64,000 nt of DNA from an uncultured Alphaproteobacteria bacterium (GTDB lineage: Bacteria > Pseudomonadota > Alphaproteobacteria > HIMB59 > GCA-002718135). The DNA lies in assembly GCA_902614375.1 (NCBI GenBank), contig CACMKZ010000003.1, positions 1-64,000 on the forward strand, read 5' to 3'. The notes under the pieces are model-generated. The model ran no database searches and was not told where the DNA came from. It worked only from the letters and a program-made list of their open reading frames with translations. Shown piece after piece: positions 10,097-17,913 of this stretch; the first letter of the stretch is position 1; each line of letters begins with the position of its first letter. The translations under genes and the position numbers were made by a program.

Positions 10097-10891
10097 ATGG
10101 AAATAAATAAAATTACGAATTTATTGAACCTGGAGCATGTTAAGTTTTTAATATCTATCTTTAAAGAAAATAATATTGAAATTCGATTAGTAGGAGGATG
10201 TATACGAGATGCTCTTCTTGAAAGAGAAATCAAAGATATTGATACAGCAACAACTTTGAAGCCTCAGGATGTTTTGTCATTACTAAAAGAGAACAATATT
10301 GAATATGATGATTTTGCTATTCAATATGGATCTATAATTGCTTATCCTCATAATCGAAAAATACAAATTACGACTTTACGTGAAGATGTTAATCAAATGG
10401 GAAGACATACAAATGTAATTTACACCAACAGCTGGAAAAAAGACTCAGCCAGAAGAGATTTTACTTTCAATGCTTTATATGTTGGAAACAACAATAAACT
10501 ACATGATTATTACAATGGCCAATCAGATTTAAATGAAAGTAAAATTTGTTTTATTGGTGAAATAGAGGATAGAATAAAAGAAGACTACTTAAGAATCTAT
10601 CGATACTTTAGATTTAGAGGTTTATTTAATTTACCTAAAACATCTTTAAGTGATCAAAAAATTGTAGAAAAATACATTCACGAATCTTTGGCAGTGTTGA
10701 CCAACGATGTAATAAGGCAAGAAATATTAAAAATGTTTAATATGTCTTTTCCTTTAAATTGTTTTTACATATCTCATCAAACGTTACAAAAATTTAAATG
10801 GGTTGAAATTGTACAAGAGCATTTCATACGAACAAAATATGATCTTGGATTAAATAAATGTCTGAATAAGATTGATAATTTAATAAATTAG
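10097..10891 (+). CDS. cca: CCA-adding enzyme/poly(A) polymerase family tRNA nucleotidyltransferase, short form
   Basis: Adds or repairs the 3' CCA of tRNAs. The class II nucleotidyltransferase head is intact: RLVGGCIRDALL near residue 30, the metal aspartates in KDIDTATT, the RRDFTFNALY segment near residue 116, and the neck starting EDYLRIYRYFRFRG. The product has only 264 residues, whereas relatives of this class are commonly near 380-420, so most of the body/tail helical domains are missing. The stop overlaps the convergent zur gene by 4 bp, so the shortening is fixed by gene packing rather than by an obvious frameshift. Confidence 0.85.
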   Translation: MEINKITNLLNLEHVKFLISIFKENNIEIRLVGGCIRDALLEREIKDIDTATTLKPQDVLSLLKENNIEYDDFAIQYGSIIAYPHNRKIQITTLREDVNQMGRHTNVIYTNSWKKDSARRDFTFNALYVGNNNKLHDYYNGQSDLNESKICFIGEIEDRIKEDYLRIYRYFRFRGLFNLPKTSLSDQKIVEKYIHESLAVLTNDVIRQEILKMFNMSFPLNCFYISHQTLQKFKWVEIVQEHFIRTKYDLGLNKCLNKIDNLIN

Positions 10892-11307
10892 TTTTTTAGT
10901 TTACAATTTTTGCACAAACCAAATATTTCTAAATTATGTTTTTTATAATTGAAGTTATTTTTTTCTGCTTGTTTTGAAAAATAAGAAAACAAATTATTTC
11001 CAGTTAGCTCAGTAACACTATCACAGTTTTCACATATCAAAAAAGATGTAGAAGTTTTTGCATTACAGCCTTCATGTTTGCAAGCAACATATGAATTTCT
11101 ACTTTCTATTTTATGTACTTTGCCAATTTCTATAAGCTTATCTAAAGCTCTATAAACTTGAAGAGGAGATTTAATTCCCTTTTTTTGAATATCGAAAAGA
11201 ATTGTATATGCTTTAAGAGGTTCTGATGAGTTTTCTAAAATATCAAGAACTGTTTTCTGGTTTTTGGTTAAATTTTCTGATGCTAATGCCATAATTTTAA
11301 TTAACAA
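10888..11307 (-). CDS. zur: Fur-family zinc uptake regulator (Zur)
   Basis: Zinc-sensing repressor of the Fur superfamily. The N-terminal winged helix (residues 14-75, containing SPLQVYRALDKLIEIGKVHKI) is followed by the zinc-site cysteines of LICENCDSV and FGLCKNCKLKN plus a His/Cys-containing linker. Assignment to Zur rather than Fur rests on the location at the end of znuC-znuB and on the Zur-like palindrome in front of znuC. The internal methionine six codons in (MALASENL) is the more family-like start. Probably autoregulated as part of znuC-znuB-zur. Confidence 0.88.
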   Translation of the reverse strand: MLIKIMALASENLTKNQKTVLDILENSSEPLKAYTILFDIQKKGIKSPLQVYRALDKLIEIGKVHKIESRNSYVACKHEGCNAKTSTSFLICENCDSVTELTGNNLFSYFSKQAEKNNFNYKKHNLEIFGLCKNCKLKN

Positions 11308-11314
11308 ATAGTTT

Positions 11315-12118
11315 TCATTTTTGCAACTGACCCTTTATCTCCAGAGGAATAAGTGAAATAATAAATAATAATAATGCAACTACAATTATAGAAGGCCCTG
11401 AAGAAGTATTAATCTCAAGCGAAACAAACAATCCTGCAATTACTGATATGACACCAGCTAAAGTTGCAATTATAACCATTTGACGAGGACTGCTGCTAAT
11501 ATTTCTTGCAATTGCTGCAGGTATTAAAAGTAAACCAGTTATCAATAAAGCGCCAATCATTTTAATAGATAAAGCAATTACTCCTGCCAATAAGAGTGTG
11601 AATATAAAATTAGAAACTTCTGGTCGCATTCCTTCTGCTGCTGACAAATCATAATTTACCGTTGCTGAAAATAAAGATTTCCAAATAAAGTACAAAATCA
11701 ATAATATTGCAGCACCACCTAAATAAACTATAGTTATATCTTCAACATCAACTGCAAGTATATCTCCAAATAATAAACCCATAAGGTCAAATCTAATTGA
11801 TGTAAGAAACCCAATTAATACCAAACCTATAGCAAGTGTAGAGTGAGCAAGTAGACCTAGTAATGAATCTCCTGCGAGTTTTGTTCTTTTTTGTAAATTA
11901 ATTAATAGTAAAGCAACAACAGCTGAAATTATAAAAACTGAAAATGTAATATTAAAGCTAAAAGAATAAGCTAAAGTTACACCCAATAATGCCGAGTGAG
12001 ACAGCGTATCTCCAAAATAGGATAACCTTCTCCAAATTACAAGACATCCGAGAGGTCCGGCAATTATTGCAATACCAATGCCAGCTATGAGAGCTCTAGT
12101 AAAAAAATCATCAAACAT
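11315..12118 (-). CDS. znuB: zinc ABC transporter permease
   Basis: Inner-membrane permease of the high-affinity zinc importer, ABC-3 family. I start the gene at the ATG at 12118 (MFDDFFTRALIAG), giving 267 residues, because this is the normal family N-terminus, is preceded by a GGGAGAG ribosome-binding sequence and overlaps the znuC stop by only 8 nt; the longer open frame to 12202 runs inside znuC. About eight hydrophobic helices are visible, including the family segment GDTLSHSALLGVTLAY and the cytoplasmic coupling region LSAAEGMRPE. Works with ZnuC and ZnuA. Confidence 0.92.
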   Translation of the reverse strand: MFDDFFTRALIAGIGIAIIAGPLGCLVIWRRLSYFGDTLSHSALLGVTLAYSFSFNITFSVFIISAVVALLLINLQKRTKLAGDSLLGLLAHSTLAIGLVLIGFLTSIRFDLMGLLFGDILAVDVEDITIVYLGGAAILLILYFIWKSLFSATVNYDLSAAEGMRPEVSNFIFTLLLAGVIALSIKMIGALLITGLLLIPAAIARNISSSPRQMVIIATLAGVISVIAGLFVSLEINTSSGPSIIVVALLLFIISLIPLEIKGQLQK

Positions 12119-12860
12119 TATTTGTAACTCTCCCATCTGTTTCATGAGAATGATCATGATTATGTTGATAAAGTGATAGAGTTGTGGCGTTATGTTCACC
12201 AAATAATTCTATGTATGCCGAATTCTTTACAATTGATCTTGGCGTTCCAGAACAACATATATGACCATTTAAGCAAATTACATGATCTGTAGCTGACATA
12301 ACAAAATGAAGATCATGTGATATCAGTAATATTCCACAATTAAGTGTTGAACAAATTTTTTTAATAAGATTATAAAGTGCAATTTCTCCATTAAAATCTA
12401 CACCTTGAACTGGTTCATCCAAAACAAGTAAGTCTGGTTTTTTTGCGATTGCTCTGGCGATTAAGACTCTTTGAAATTCTCCGCCAGATAAATTATGAAT
12501 ATCGTTATAGAGAAGGTTATCTACTCCAGTTAATTTTAAAGCATCAACAATTTCAAGATTATTTATATGACTTGTTAATTTCATAAAATCAACGACACGA
12601 AGAGGCATTGTCCAATCAATATTAATTTTTTGTGGTACGTAAGCCATTTTTGAAGCAAAGTTTTTTATTTGTCCTTCATCAGACTTAAGTATCTTAAGTA
12701 TCATTTTAGCTGAAGTTGTTTTTCCAGAACCATTAGGCCCTATTAGAGTAACAATTTCCCCCTTGTGAATTTCCAAGCTTATTCCTCGTACAATCCACTT
12801 TGATGACTTGTACACACCACAGTTATCTAGTTTAACCAATAAATTATTATTTTCTGCCAT
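12111..12860 (-). CDS. znuC: zinc ABC transporter ATP-binding protein
   Basis: ATPase that powers zinc import. Walker A is LIGPNGSGKTTSAK near residue 40, the ABC signature is HNLSGGEFQRVLIARA, Walker B is LLVLDEPVQGVD and the H-loop is LISHDLHFV. The C-terminal tail HNHDHSHE is histidine-rich, a trait of zinc-handling ZnuC proteins. It is the first gene of the znuC-znuB-zur operon and is divergent from znuA across a 78-bp region containing the Zur palindrome. Confidence 0.94.
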   Translation of the reverse strand: MAENNNLLVKLDNCGVYKSSKWIVRGISLEIHKGEIVTLIGPNGSGKTTSAKMILKILKSDEGQIKNFASKMAYVPQKINIDWTMPLRVVDFMKLTSHINNLEIVDALKLTGVDNLLYNDIHNLSGGEFQRVLIARAIAKKPDLLVLDEPVQGVDFNGEIALYNLIKKICSTLNCGILLISHDLHFVMSATDHVICLNGHICCSGTPRSIVKNSAYIELFGEHNATTLSLYQHNHDHSHETDGRVTNNV

Positions 12861-12880
12861 TTTATTATTTACAACGTAAA

Positions 12881-12899
12881 ATGTTATATTATAACATTA
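12881..12899. promoter_or_regulatory. Zur operator (perfect inverted repeat)
   Basis: AATGTTAT-ATT-ATAACATT, a perfect 8-bp inverted repeat with a 3-bp centre, lies in the middle of the znuC/znuA divergent promoter. From memory it matches the alphaproteobacterial Zur box core TGTTATANNATAACA closely. A single site here can repress both znuC-znuB-zur and znuA-COG0523-WD40 when zinc is sufficient. No second copy was seen elsewhere in the window. Confidence 0.88.
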
Positions 12900-12938
12900 C
12901 AATACTTTAACACACTAAAATCTAATAGGAATACTTTT

Positions 12939-14093
12939 ATGAAACAAATGAACATTTTTCTACATGTTTTTAAAATTATCTTGTTTTCAGGAATTCTTGT
13001 TGCAACTGCATCAGCTAGAGCAGAACTAAAAGTTGTAACGACTATTAAACCACTTCATTCATTGATTGCTAATGTTATGAATGGAATTGGTGAACCTGGA
13101 CTTATAATTGAAGGAAGCATATCTCCACATAGTTTTACAATGAAACCATCTCATGCAAAAATGCTTGAAGAAGCAGATATAGTATTTTGGATTGGGGAAA
13201 GTATTGAGACATCATTAGAAGAACCTCTGGAGTCAATAGCAAAAAGTGCTGAAGTCGTAGAGTTTATGGAAGTTGAAACAATTGCTAAATTAAAATTTAG
13301 AGAAGAATCTATATTTGATGACCACGATGATCATGACGATCATGACGATCATGACGATCATGACGATCATGATGACCATGATGACCATGATGACCATGAT
13401 GACCATGATGACCATGATGATCACGATGATCATGACGATCATGATGAACATGATGATCACGATGATCATGATGACCACGATGACCACGATGACCACGATG
13501 ACCACGATGATCATGACGATCATGATGAACATGATGACCACGATGACCATGATGATCACAGTGGACACGATCACCACGGTCATGCACATGGTGAATTTGA
13601 TGCTCACATTTGGTTAGATCCAATGAATGCTAAAGAAATGGTTCATGAAATAGCTCATGAGTTAGGGGATTTAGATCCTGCCAATAAAGAGAAATATGAA
13701 GCAAATGCCGAAGCAACAATTAAAGCTTTAGATCAGCTTATTAGTGATGTTGGTACAGATATTAATTCTGATGCAAAATTTGTTGTCTTTCATGACGCCT
13801 ACCAATATTTTGAAGAAAGATTTGGTGTAAGAGCTGCAGGAGCTTTAACATTGAATACTGATGTTTTACCTGGTGCAAAGCAAATAGCTGATATTCAGGA
13901 TGTTATTAAGGATAAGGGAATAAAATGTATTTTCTCTGAACCTCAATTTAATCCAAAGATTATTACAACAATAGCTGAGGATATGAATATCAAAACAGGA
14001 GTTTTTGATCCTTTAGGTGCTAATATCGATGCTGGTAAGTCACTTTACTTTACGTTGATTAGTAATCTCGGGGATGAGCTTAAAGGCTGTTAA
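12939..14093 (+). CDS. znuA: zinc ABC transporter periplasmic binding protein with giant His/Asp repeat
   Basis: Periplasmic zinc receptor of the cluster A-I family (ZnuA). Signal peptide at residues 1-28 ends ATASARAEL. Metal-ligand histidines lie in ISPHSFTMKPSH, HIWLDPMNA and VVFHDAYQYFEERFG, with the C-terminal acidic ligand in FDPLGANIDAG. Between the first and second ligands sits the charged metal-scavenging loop usual for ZnuA, here enlarged to 27 tandem D-D/E-H triplets (residues 127-207) followed by a GHDHHGHAHG tail. Because of this insert the protein has 384 residues, against about 310 usually. Zur-controlled through the operator upstream. Confidence 0.95.
   Translation: MKQMNIFLHVFKIILFSGILVATASARAELKVVTTIKPLHSLIANVMNGIGEPGLIIEGSISPHSFTMKPSHAKMLEEADIVFWIGESIETSLEEPLESIAKSAEVVEFMEVETIAKLKFREESIFDDHDDHDDHDDHDDHDDHDDHDDHDDHDDHDDHDDHDDHDDHDEHDDHDDHDDHDDHDDHDDHDDHDDHDEHDDHDDHDDHSGHDHHGHAHGEFDAHIWLDPMNAKEMVHEIAHELGDLDPANKEKYEANAEATIKALDQLISDVGTDINSDAKFVVFHDAYQYFEERFGVRAAGALTLNTDVLPGAKQIADIQDVIKDKGIKCIFSEPQFNPKIITTIAEDMNIKTGVFDPLGANIDAGKSLYFTLISNLGDELKGC
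13317..13559 (+). repeat. 27 x 9-bp in-frame tandem repeat encoding Asp-Asp/Glu-His
   Basis: The tract consists of 27 consecutive nine-base units of the type GAT GAC CAT, with synonymous variation (GAT/GAC, CAT/CAC); two units read GAT GAA CAT. It encodes 81 residues of uninterrupted D-D/E-H. The local blocks of identical codon versions (GATCATGAC near 13326-13365, GATGACCAT near 13371-13415, GATGACCAC near 13470-13505) point to expansion by slippage or unequal recombination. All other-frame and antisense open frames across it are by-products. Confidence 0.98.
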
Positions 14094-14107
14094 TTTTAAA
14101 TATTTAA

Positions 14108-14140
14108 ATAAATTCCACCTTGTATTAAGGTGGAATTTAT
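14108..14140 (+). terminator. 14-bp perfect hairpin between znuA and COG0523 gene
   Basis: ATAAATTCCACCTT and its exact reverse complement flank a 5-nt loop GTATT, giving a 14-bp perfect stem. No proper T-run follows on the plus strand, so it may be a leaky terminator, an RNA-processing site or a 3'-end stabiliser that lets znuA be expressed more than the downstream GTPase gene. The downstream gene has no Zur box of its own, so some read-through is expected. Confidence 0.65.
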
Positions 14141-14164
14141 AGAACTAATTTTAGGGAAATTGAT

Positions 14165-15136
14165 ATGGAAAATACTTCTCAGGTTCCAGTTACGGTTTTA
14201 ACAGGGTTTCTTGGAGCTGGAAAAACAACACTTTTAAATCGAATTTTAACTGAACAGCATGGACGGAAATACGCTGTTATTGTTAATGAATTTGGTGAGC
14301 AAGGTATTGATAATGATCTTGTTGTTGATGCTGATGAAGAAGTATTTGAAATGAACAACGGGTGCATTTGTTGCACTGTTAGAGGCGATTTAATTAGAAT
14401 TCTTAGTGGTTTAATGAAACGTGCTGATAAGCTAGATGCAATTATAGTTGAAACAACTGGCTTAGCTGATCCAGCCCCAGTTGCGCAGACATTTTTTGTT
14501 GATCAAGATGTTGCTGATAGAACAAAACTAGATGCAATTGTTACAGTTGCTGATGCTGTTCATTTAAGTTCTCAATTAGTAGATCATCATGAAGCAGAAG
14601 AACAAATTGCTTTCGCCGATGTAATTTTGTTAAATAAAGTTGAACTTGTTGAAGATAATGACATTGTAAAAGTGAATGATCGTATTAGAAAAATTAATCC
14701 TTTTGCAAAGATTATTAAAACAACACGTTGTGATGCACCTCTTGATGAAATCGTAGGCTTAAATGCATTTAGTTTAGATAGAGTATTAGATATTGAACCT
14801 GACTTTCTTGAATCAGATCATGATCATGAACATGATGATGATGTTACTAGTCTATCCTTTGTATCTGATACACCATTAGATATGGATAAGTTTCAAGATT
14901 GGTTTGGAAATTTACTGAGGACTAAGGGTCAGGATATTCTTCGATCAAAAGGAATTTTGAACTTTAAAGGTGAAGAAGAGCGATATGTATTTCAAGGAGT
15001 GCATATGCTTATGGATGCTTCACCAATGGGACCTTGGCCTAAAGGAAAAGATAGGAGTTCTCGAGTAGTATTTATTGGTCGTGATCTTGATAATATGAAT
15101 CTTAAGGAAGGCTTTGAAAATTGTAAATCAGCATGA
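14165..15136 (+). CDS. COG0523 (CobW/ZNG1-type) GTP-dependent metallochaperone
   Basis: G3E-family GTPase thought to deliver zinc to client proteins under zinc limitation. Walker A is GFLGAGKTTLLNRIL, the metal-binding CxCC motif is NNGCICCTVRGDL near residue 64, then ETTGLADPAPV and the base motif LLNKVEL. A His-rich stretch DHDHEHDDD near residue 218 is typical of zinc-handling members. The C-terminal CobW_C domain covers about 230-320. Placement downstream of Zur-controlled znuA makes the zinc subgroup more likely than the cobalamin (CobW) or nitrile hydratase subgroups. Confidence 0.9.
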   Translation: MENTSQVPVTVLTGFLGAGKTTLLNRILTEQHGRKYAVIVNEFGEQGIDNDLVVDADEEVFEMNNGCICCTVRGDLIRILSGLMKRADKLDAIIVETTGLADPAPVAQTFFVDQDVADRTKLDAIVTVADAVHLSSQLVDHHEAEEQIAFADVILLNKVELVEDNDIVKVNDRIRKINPFAKIIKTTRCDAPLDEIVGLNAFSLDRVLDIEPDFLESDHDHEHDDDVTSLSFVSDTPLDMDKFQDWFGNLLRTKGQDILRSKGILNFKGEEERYVFQGVHMLMDASPMGPWPKGKDRSSRVVFIGRDLDNMNLKEGFENCKSA

Positions 15137-16170
15137 ATGCTGATCTAGAAATACTTCAAAAATCAAATAAAACTGAACTTGAAAGAAGAGGTTCAATTTT
15201 TAATATTGGAGCTCCAGCTATAGAAGCGGTTACAATTCGTAATCAAATAGCGGTTGGATTTGGAGACGGCACTGTAAGATTTTTTCAATCTGGATTTGAG
15301 CCTAAAACAGTCAAAGCACATGAAGGTGTAGTGTTGAGTATGGCTAATTATGCGGACGATGTACTAACGGGTGGAGACGATGGACGTTTTCTAAAAATAT
15401 CATCCGATGGAAATATTGAAGAAATTTTTAATTTTGGTTCAAAGTGGGTAGACTGTGTAGCTACCCACAAAGATACAAAAGTTTGTTCATCAGGAAAAAC
15501 TGTTTATGTCTGGACAAAAAATAGAGACAAACCTCAAACTTTAGATCATCAAAGTACTGTTGCTGGATTAGCATTTGATAAGAAAGGTAAGCGCCTTGCA
15601 GTCTCAAGATACGGTGGAGTAACTGTGTGGAAATTAAATAATAATAAATGGACATCATCAAATTATACTTGGAAAGGATCGCATGGAACTGTAACTTTTA
15701 GTCCAGATACAAAGTATATTGTAACAGCGATGCAAGAAAATCAAATTCATGGTTGGCGCATAAACGATAAAGCTGATTTAGCAATGAGAGGCTATCCATC
15801 AAAAATAAAAAGTTTTACTTGGGTTGGAGATACACCGTATTTGGTTACATCTGGATCCAGTGATGCAGTTTGCTGGCCATTCGATGGTAAAGAAGGACCA
15901 ATGGGGAGAAAGCCAATTGTTGTTGCAAACGGTGGTAAAGAACTTGCAACATTTGTCAAAGCACTTAATGGAGAAAAAGCTGTTTTCACCGGTTACACAG
16001 ATGGGTCAGTTTTATTAGCAGAAATTGATGAAAGTAAAAAACCAATTATGATTAGAAGTTCGACAGGTGCAGAAGTTTCAACAATAGCTATATCTAGTGA
16101 TAACTCACAAATATTAATTGGCGATATGAAAGGTTCTATTCTTTTATCATCCTTATGGGCAGACAATTAA
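15133..16170 (+). CDS. WD40-repeat protein of the zinc cluster
   Basis: Predicted seven-bladed beta-propeller, 345 residues, with recurring WD-like units such as VLSMANYADDVLTGGDDGRF, VDCVATHKDTKVCSSG, VAGLAFDKKGKRLAVSRYGG and STIAISSDNSQILIGDMKG. No signal peptide or enzyme motif is seen. It overlaps the COG0523 gene by 4 nt. From memory, WD40 proteins recur next to COG0523 genes in alphaproteobacterial Zur regulons, suggesting a scaffold for the chaperone or its client, but the role is unproven. Confidence 0.85.
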   Translation: MNADLEILQKSNKTELERRGSIFNIGAPAIEAVTIRNQIAVGFGDGTVRFFQSGFEPKTVKAHEGVVLSMANYADDVLTGGDDGRFLKISSDGNIEEIFNFGSKWVDCVATHKDTKVCSSGKTVYVWTKNRDKPQTLDHQSTVAGLAFDKKGKRLAVSRYGGVTVWKLNNNKWTSSNYTWKGSHGTVTFSPDTKYIVTAMQENQIHGWRINDKADLAMRGYPSKIKSFTWVGDTPYLVTSGSSDAVCWPFDGKEGPMGRKPIVVANGGKELATFVKALNGEKAVFTGYTDGSVLLAEIDESKKPIMIRSSTGAEVSTIAISSDNSQILIGDMKGSILLSSLWADN

Positions 16171-16179
16171 AGGAGAAAT

Positions 16180-16434
16180 ATGTTTAATCGTAAAACTCAA
16201 AATGTTGAAAAAATAAGAAATCTCAAACAGTTAATTTCCAAGAAATATAAATTACCAGAAAATACTATAATAAGTATTGCTGAGCTCAGTTGTCATTAGC
16301 CTGATTGTCCACCTATTGAAACGGTAATTACTGCAAGAAATGATGATGGAACAATGAATAATTGGCGTGTAGCGAAATCAATAGAAGAAATAGAGGAGTC
16401 AGATATTAATAATCTGACAAATCACACTCATTAA
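16180..16434 (+). pseudogene. small Cys-motif protein gene interrupted by in-frame amber codon
   Basis: An AGGAGA ribosome-binding site 9 nt after the WD40 stop leads into an ATG at 16180. The frame encodes 39 residues ending IAELSCH, then TAG at 16297-16299, then continues without a shift as PDCPPIETVITARNDDGT to a TAA at 16432-16434, 84 codons in total. The joined sequence SCH-x-PDCPPIETVI looks like a conserved small-protein motif I recall (SCHEPxCPPxETVI) beside COG0523/WD40 genes in other Alphaproteobacteria; a GAG to TAG change explains the stop. TAG is a normal stop elsewhere here (for example at 20549, 26802, 32532), so recoding is unlikely. Confidence 0.75.
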
Positions 16435-16457
16435 ATTATTAAATTTAAAATAATTTA

Positions 16458-16541
16458 TTAACAGCAATCTCCACCTTCACAAGTGCAACAACAGCTGCAG
16501 CTACAACCACACTTTGGTGGGTTTGGATTTTGATTTTTCAT
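16458..16541 (-). CDS. 27-residue cysteine-rich peptide, metallothionein-like
   Basis: Minus-strand frame starting at the ATG at 16541 with a TAGGT sequence a few bases upstream. It encodes MKNQNPNPPK followed by CGCSCSCCCTCEGGDCC: nine cysteines in 27 residues, in CxC and CC pairs as in metallothioneins. It lies 23 bp from the broken zinc-cluster gene and is divergent from the pirin gene. I recognise no named family. The cysteine clustering and the zinc setting support a metal-binding role, but a chance frame cannot be excluded for so short a gene. Confidence 0.55.
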   Translation of the reverse strand: MKNQNPNPPKCGCSCSCCCTCEGGDCC

Positions 16542-16584
16542 AATGATACCTATATCTATACCTGAATAATTTTTAAACAAATTT

Positions 16585-17442
16585 ATGAGAAAAATAATAG
16601 AAATTAAAGAGTGTATGAAGACTTTTGAGGGTGACGGGATACCTGTAACGAGAGCTTTCCCTGTCCCCGGAATGAGAGAAAATGATCCATTTCTTCTTTT
16701 TGATCATTTCGGCCCAATTAATTATGAGCCAGGAGGGGCAACTGGCGTACCTGCGCATCCTCATTGTGGATTTGAAGCAATTACTTACATGCTTGGTGGT
16801 GAGGTAGAACACAGAGACTCATTTGGCGGACAAGCAGAAATTGAAACTGGTGATGTACAATGGATGACAACTGGTTCAGGTTTAATTCACTCTGAATTAG
16901 TAACAGAAAAATTTAAGAAAAGTGGTGGTATAATGCAAGGATTACAAATCTGGGTTAACCTTCCACAAAAAAATAAAAAAGTAAAACCTTGGTATCAACA
17001 TATTAAGAAAAATAATATTCCATCAGTAACTGAAAACACAAATATAGAAATTAAAGTTCTTGTGGGTGAAATAAATGGAACCAAATCCAAAGTTCAAACA
17101 TATTCACCTGTATCAATATTTGATATTCAATTTACAAAACCAGATATGACAAAGTTTAAAATTGATAAAGAACAAAATCTTATGATTTATATTATTGATG
17201 GTCAGTTACAGTTCAATGAGGAAGATAAAATCGCTAATAAAGGTGATATGATTTACTTTGATCAGTCAAGTGATGAGGTTCAACTTACATCAATATCAGA
17301 AAAGGGATCCTATCTAGTATTAGCCGGAAAGCCGCTCAAAGAACCTGTAGCACGTTATGGTCCTTTTGTGGCAAATACTGAGGGAGAAATTAAGCAAGCC
17401 ATGATGGACTATCAAGAAGGAAAGATGGGAAGCTTAGCTTAA
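16585..17442 (+). CDS. pirin family protein
   Basis: Bicupin metalloprotein of the pirin family, 285 residues; bacterial members include quercetinase-like dioxygenases and regulators of central enzymes. The iron-site region appears as PAHPHCGFEAITYML (metal histidines near residues 53-55), with VEHRDSFGG and the GSGLIHSE segment providing the third histidine and glutamate. Normally the motif is HPHRGFE; here Arg is replaced by Cys. The C-terminal cupin (about 180-270) includes KEPVARYGPFV, also typical. The stop overlaps trmL by 4 bp. Substrate unknown. Confidence 0.9.
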   Translation: MRKIIEIKECMKTFEGDGIPVTRAFPVPGMRENDPFLLFDHFGPINYEPGGATGVPAHPHCGFEAITYMLGGEVEHRDSFGGQAEIETGDVQWMTTGSGLIHSELVTEKFKKSGGIMQGLQIWVNLPQKNKKVKPWYQHIKKNNIPSVTENTNIEIKVLVGEINGTKSKVQTYSPVSIFDIQFTKPDMTKFKIDKEQNLMIYIIDGQLQFNEEDKIANKGDMIYFDQSSDEVQLTSISEKGSYLVLAGKPLKEPVARYGPFVANTEGEIKQAMMDYQEGKMGSLA

Positions 17443-17885
17443 GTTAATTGGCGTAACATTTCACCAGCAACTATTGCAACTGAACTACTAAGATTAATCG
17501 ATCTTGGCCCCTTTATCATTGGTATTGTTAATCTTTCATCGACAGAGCTATGGACAAAATCAGGTGCTCCTGCACTTTCTCTGCCAAATAAAATAATATC
17601 ATTTGATTGAAACTTATAATCGAAATAACTTTTTTTACTTTTTGTTGTTAGAAGAACGAGTCGATATGAATTATCCTTTGACCACTCATAAAATTTTTCC
17701 CAACTTAAATGTTTTTTTAATTCTAGATAATCATAGTAATCCATTGATGCTCTTTTTAATCTTTTATCATCAATAACAAAGCCAGCTGGCTCTATTATAT
17801 CTACTGGTATTCCAAGACAGGCACCTAGTCTAAATATGTTTCCTGCATTCTGTGGTATGTCGGGTTCAAATAGAGCAATTCTCAT
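17439..17885 (-). CDS. trmL: tRNA (cytidine(34)-2'-O)-methyltransferase
   Basis: SPOUT-class SAM methyltransferase that 2'-O-methylates the wobble base of certain leucine tRNAs. The 148-residue single-domain protein begins with ALFEPDIPQNAGNIFRL and ends with the knot-forming motifs FGRESAGAPDFV and IPMIKGPRSINLSSSVAIV, all hallmarks of TrmL. It is a single-gene unit convergent with pirin and divergent from petA. Confidence 0.93.
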   Translation of the reverse strand: MRIALFEPDIPQNAGNIFRLGACLGIPVDIIEPAGFVIDDKRLKRASMDYYDYLELKKHLSWEKFYEWSKDNSYRLVLLTTKSKKSYFDYKFQSNDIILFGRESAGAPDFVHSSVDERLTIPMIKGPRSINLSSSVAIVAGEMLRQLT

Positions 17886-17913
17886 GTTTTTTTACTATAT
17901 TATTTTCTTACTT

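Noticed and set aside
12119..12202. Longer N-terminus for ZnuB
   Set aside because: It lies inside znuC, adds 28 residues not expected for the family, and a better ribosome-binding site precedes the ATG at 12118.
13317..13559. Regular array that might look like a CRISPR or VNTR
   Set aside because: The unit is 9 bp with no spacers and codes in frame for the ZnuA metal loop.
13290..13623. Three open frames of about 100 codons across the znuA repeat, two antisense and one in another sense frame
   Set aside because: They are forced by the 9-bp repeat, which is open in several frames; their products are simple repeats and znuA itself has the signal peptide and ligands.
16297..16299. Recoded amber codon (pyrrolysine or suppressor)
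   Set aside because: TAG ends several other genes normally, no tRNA or pyl genes are visible, and a GAG to TAG change is simpler; kept only as a point for read checking.
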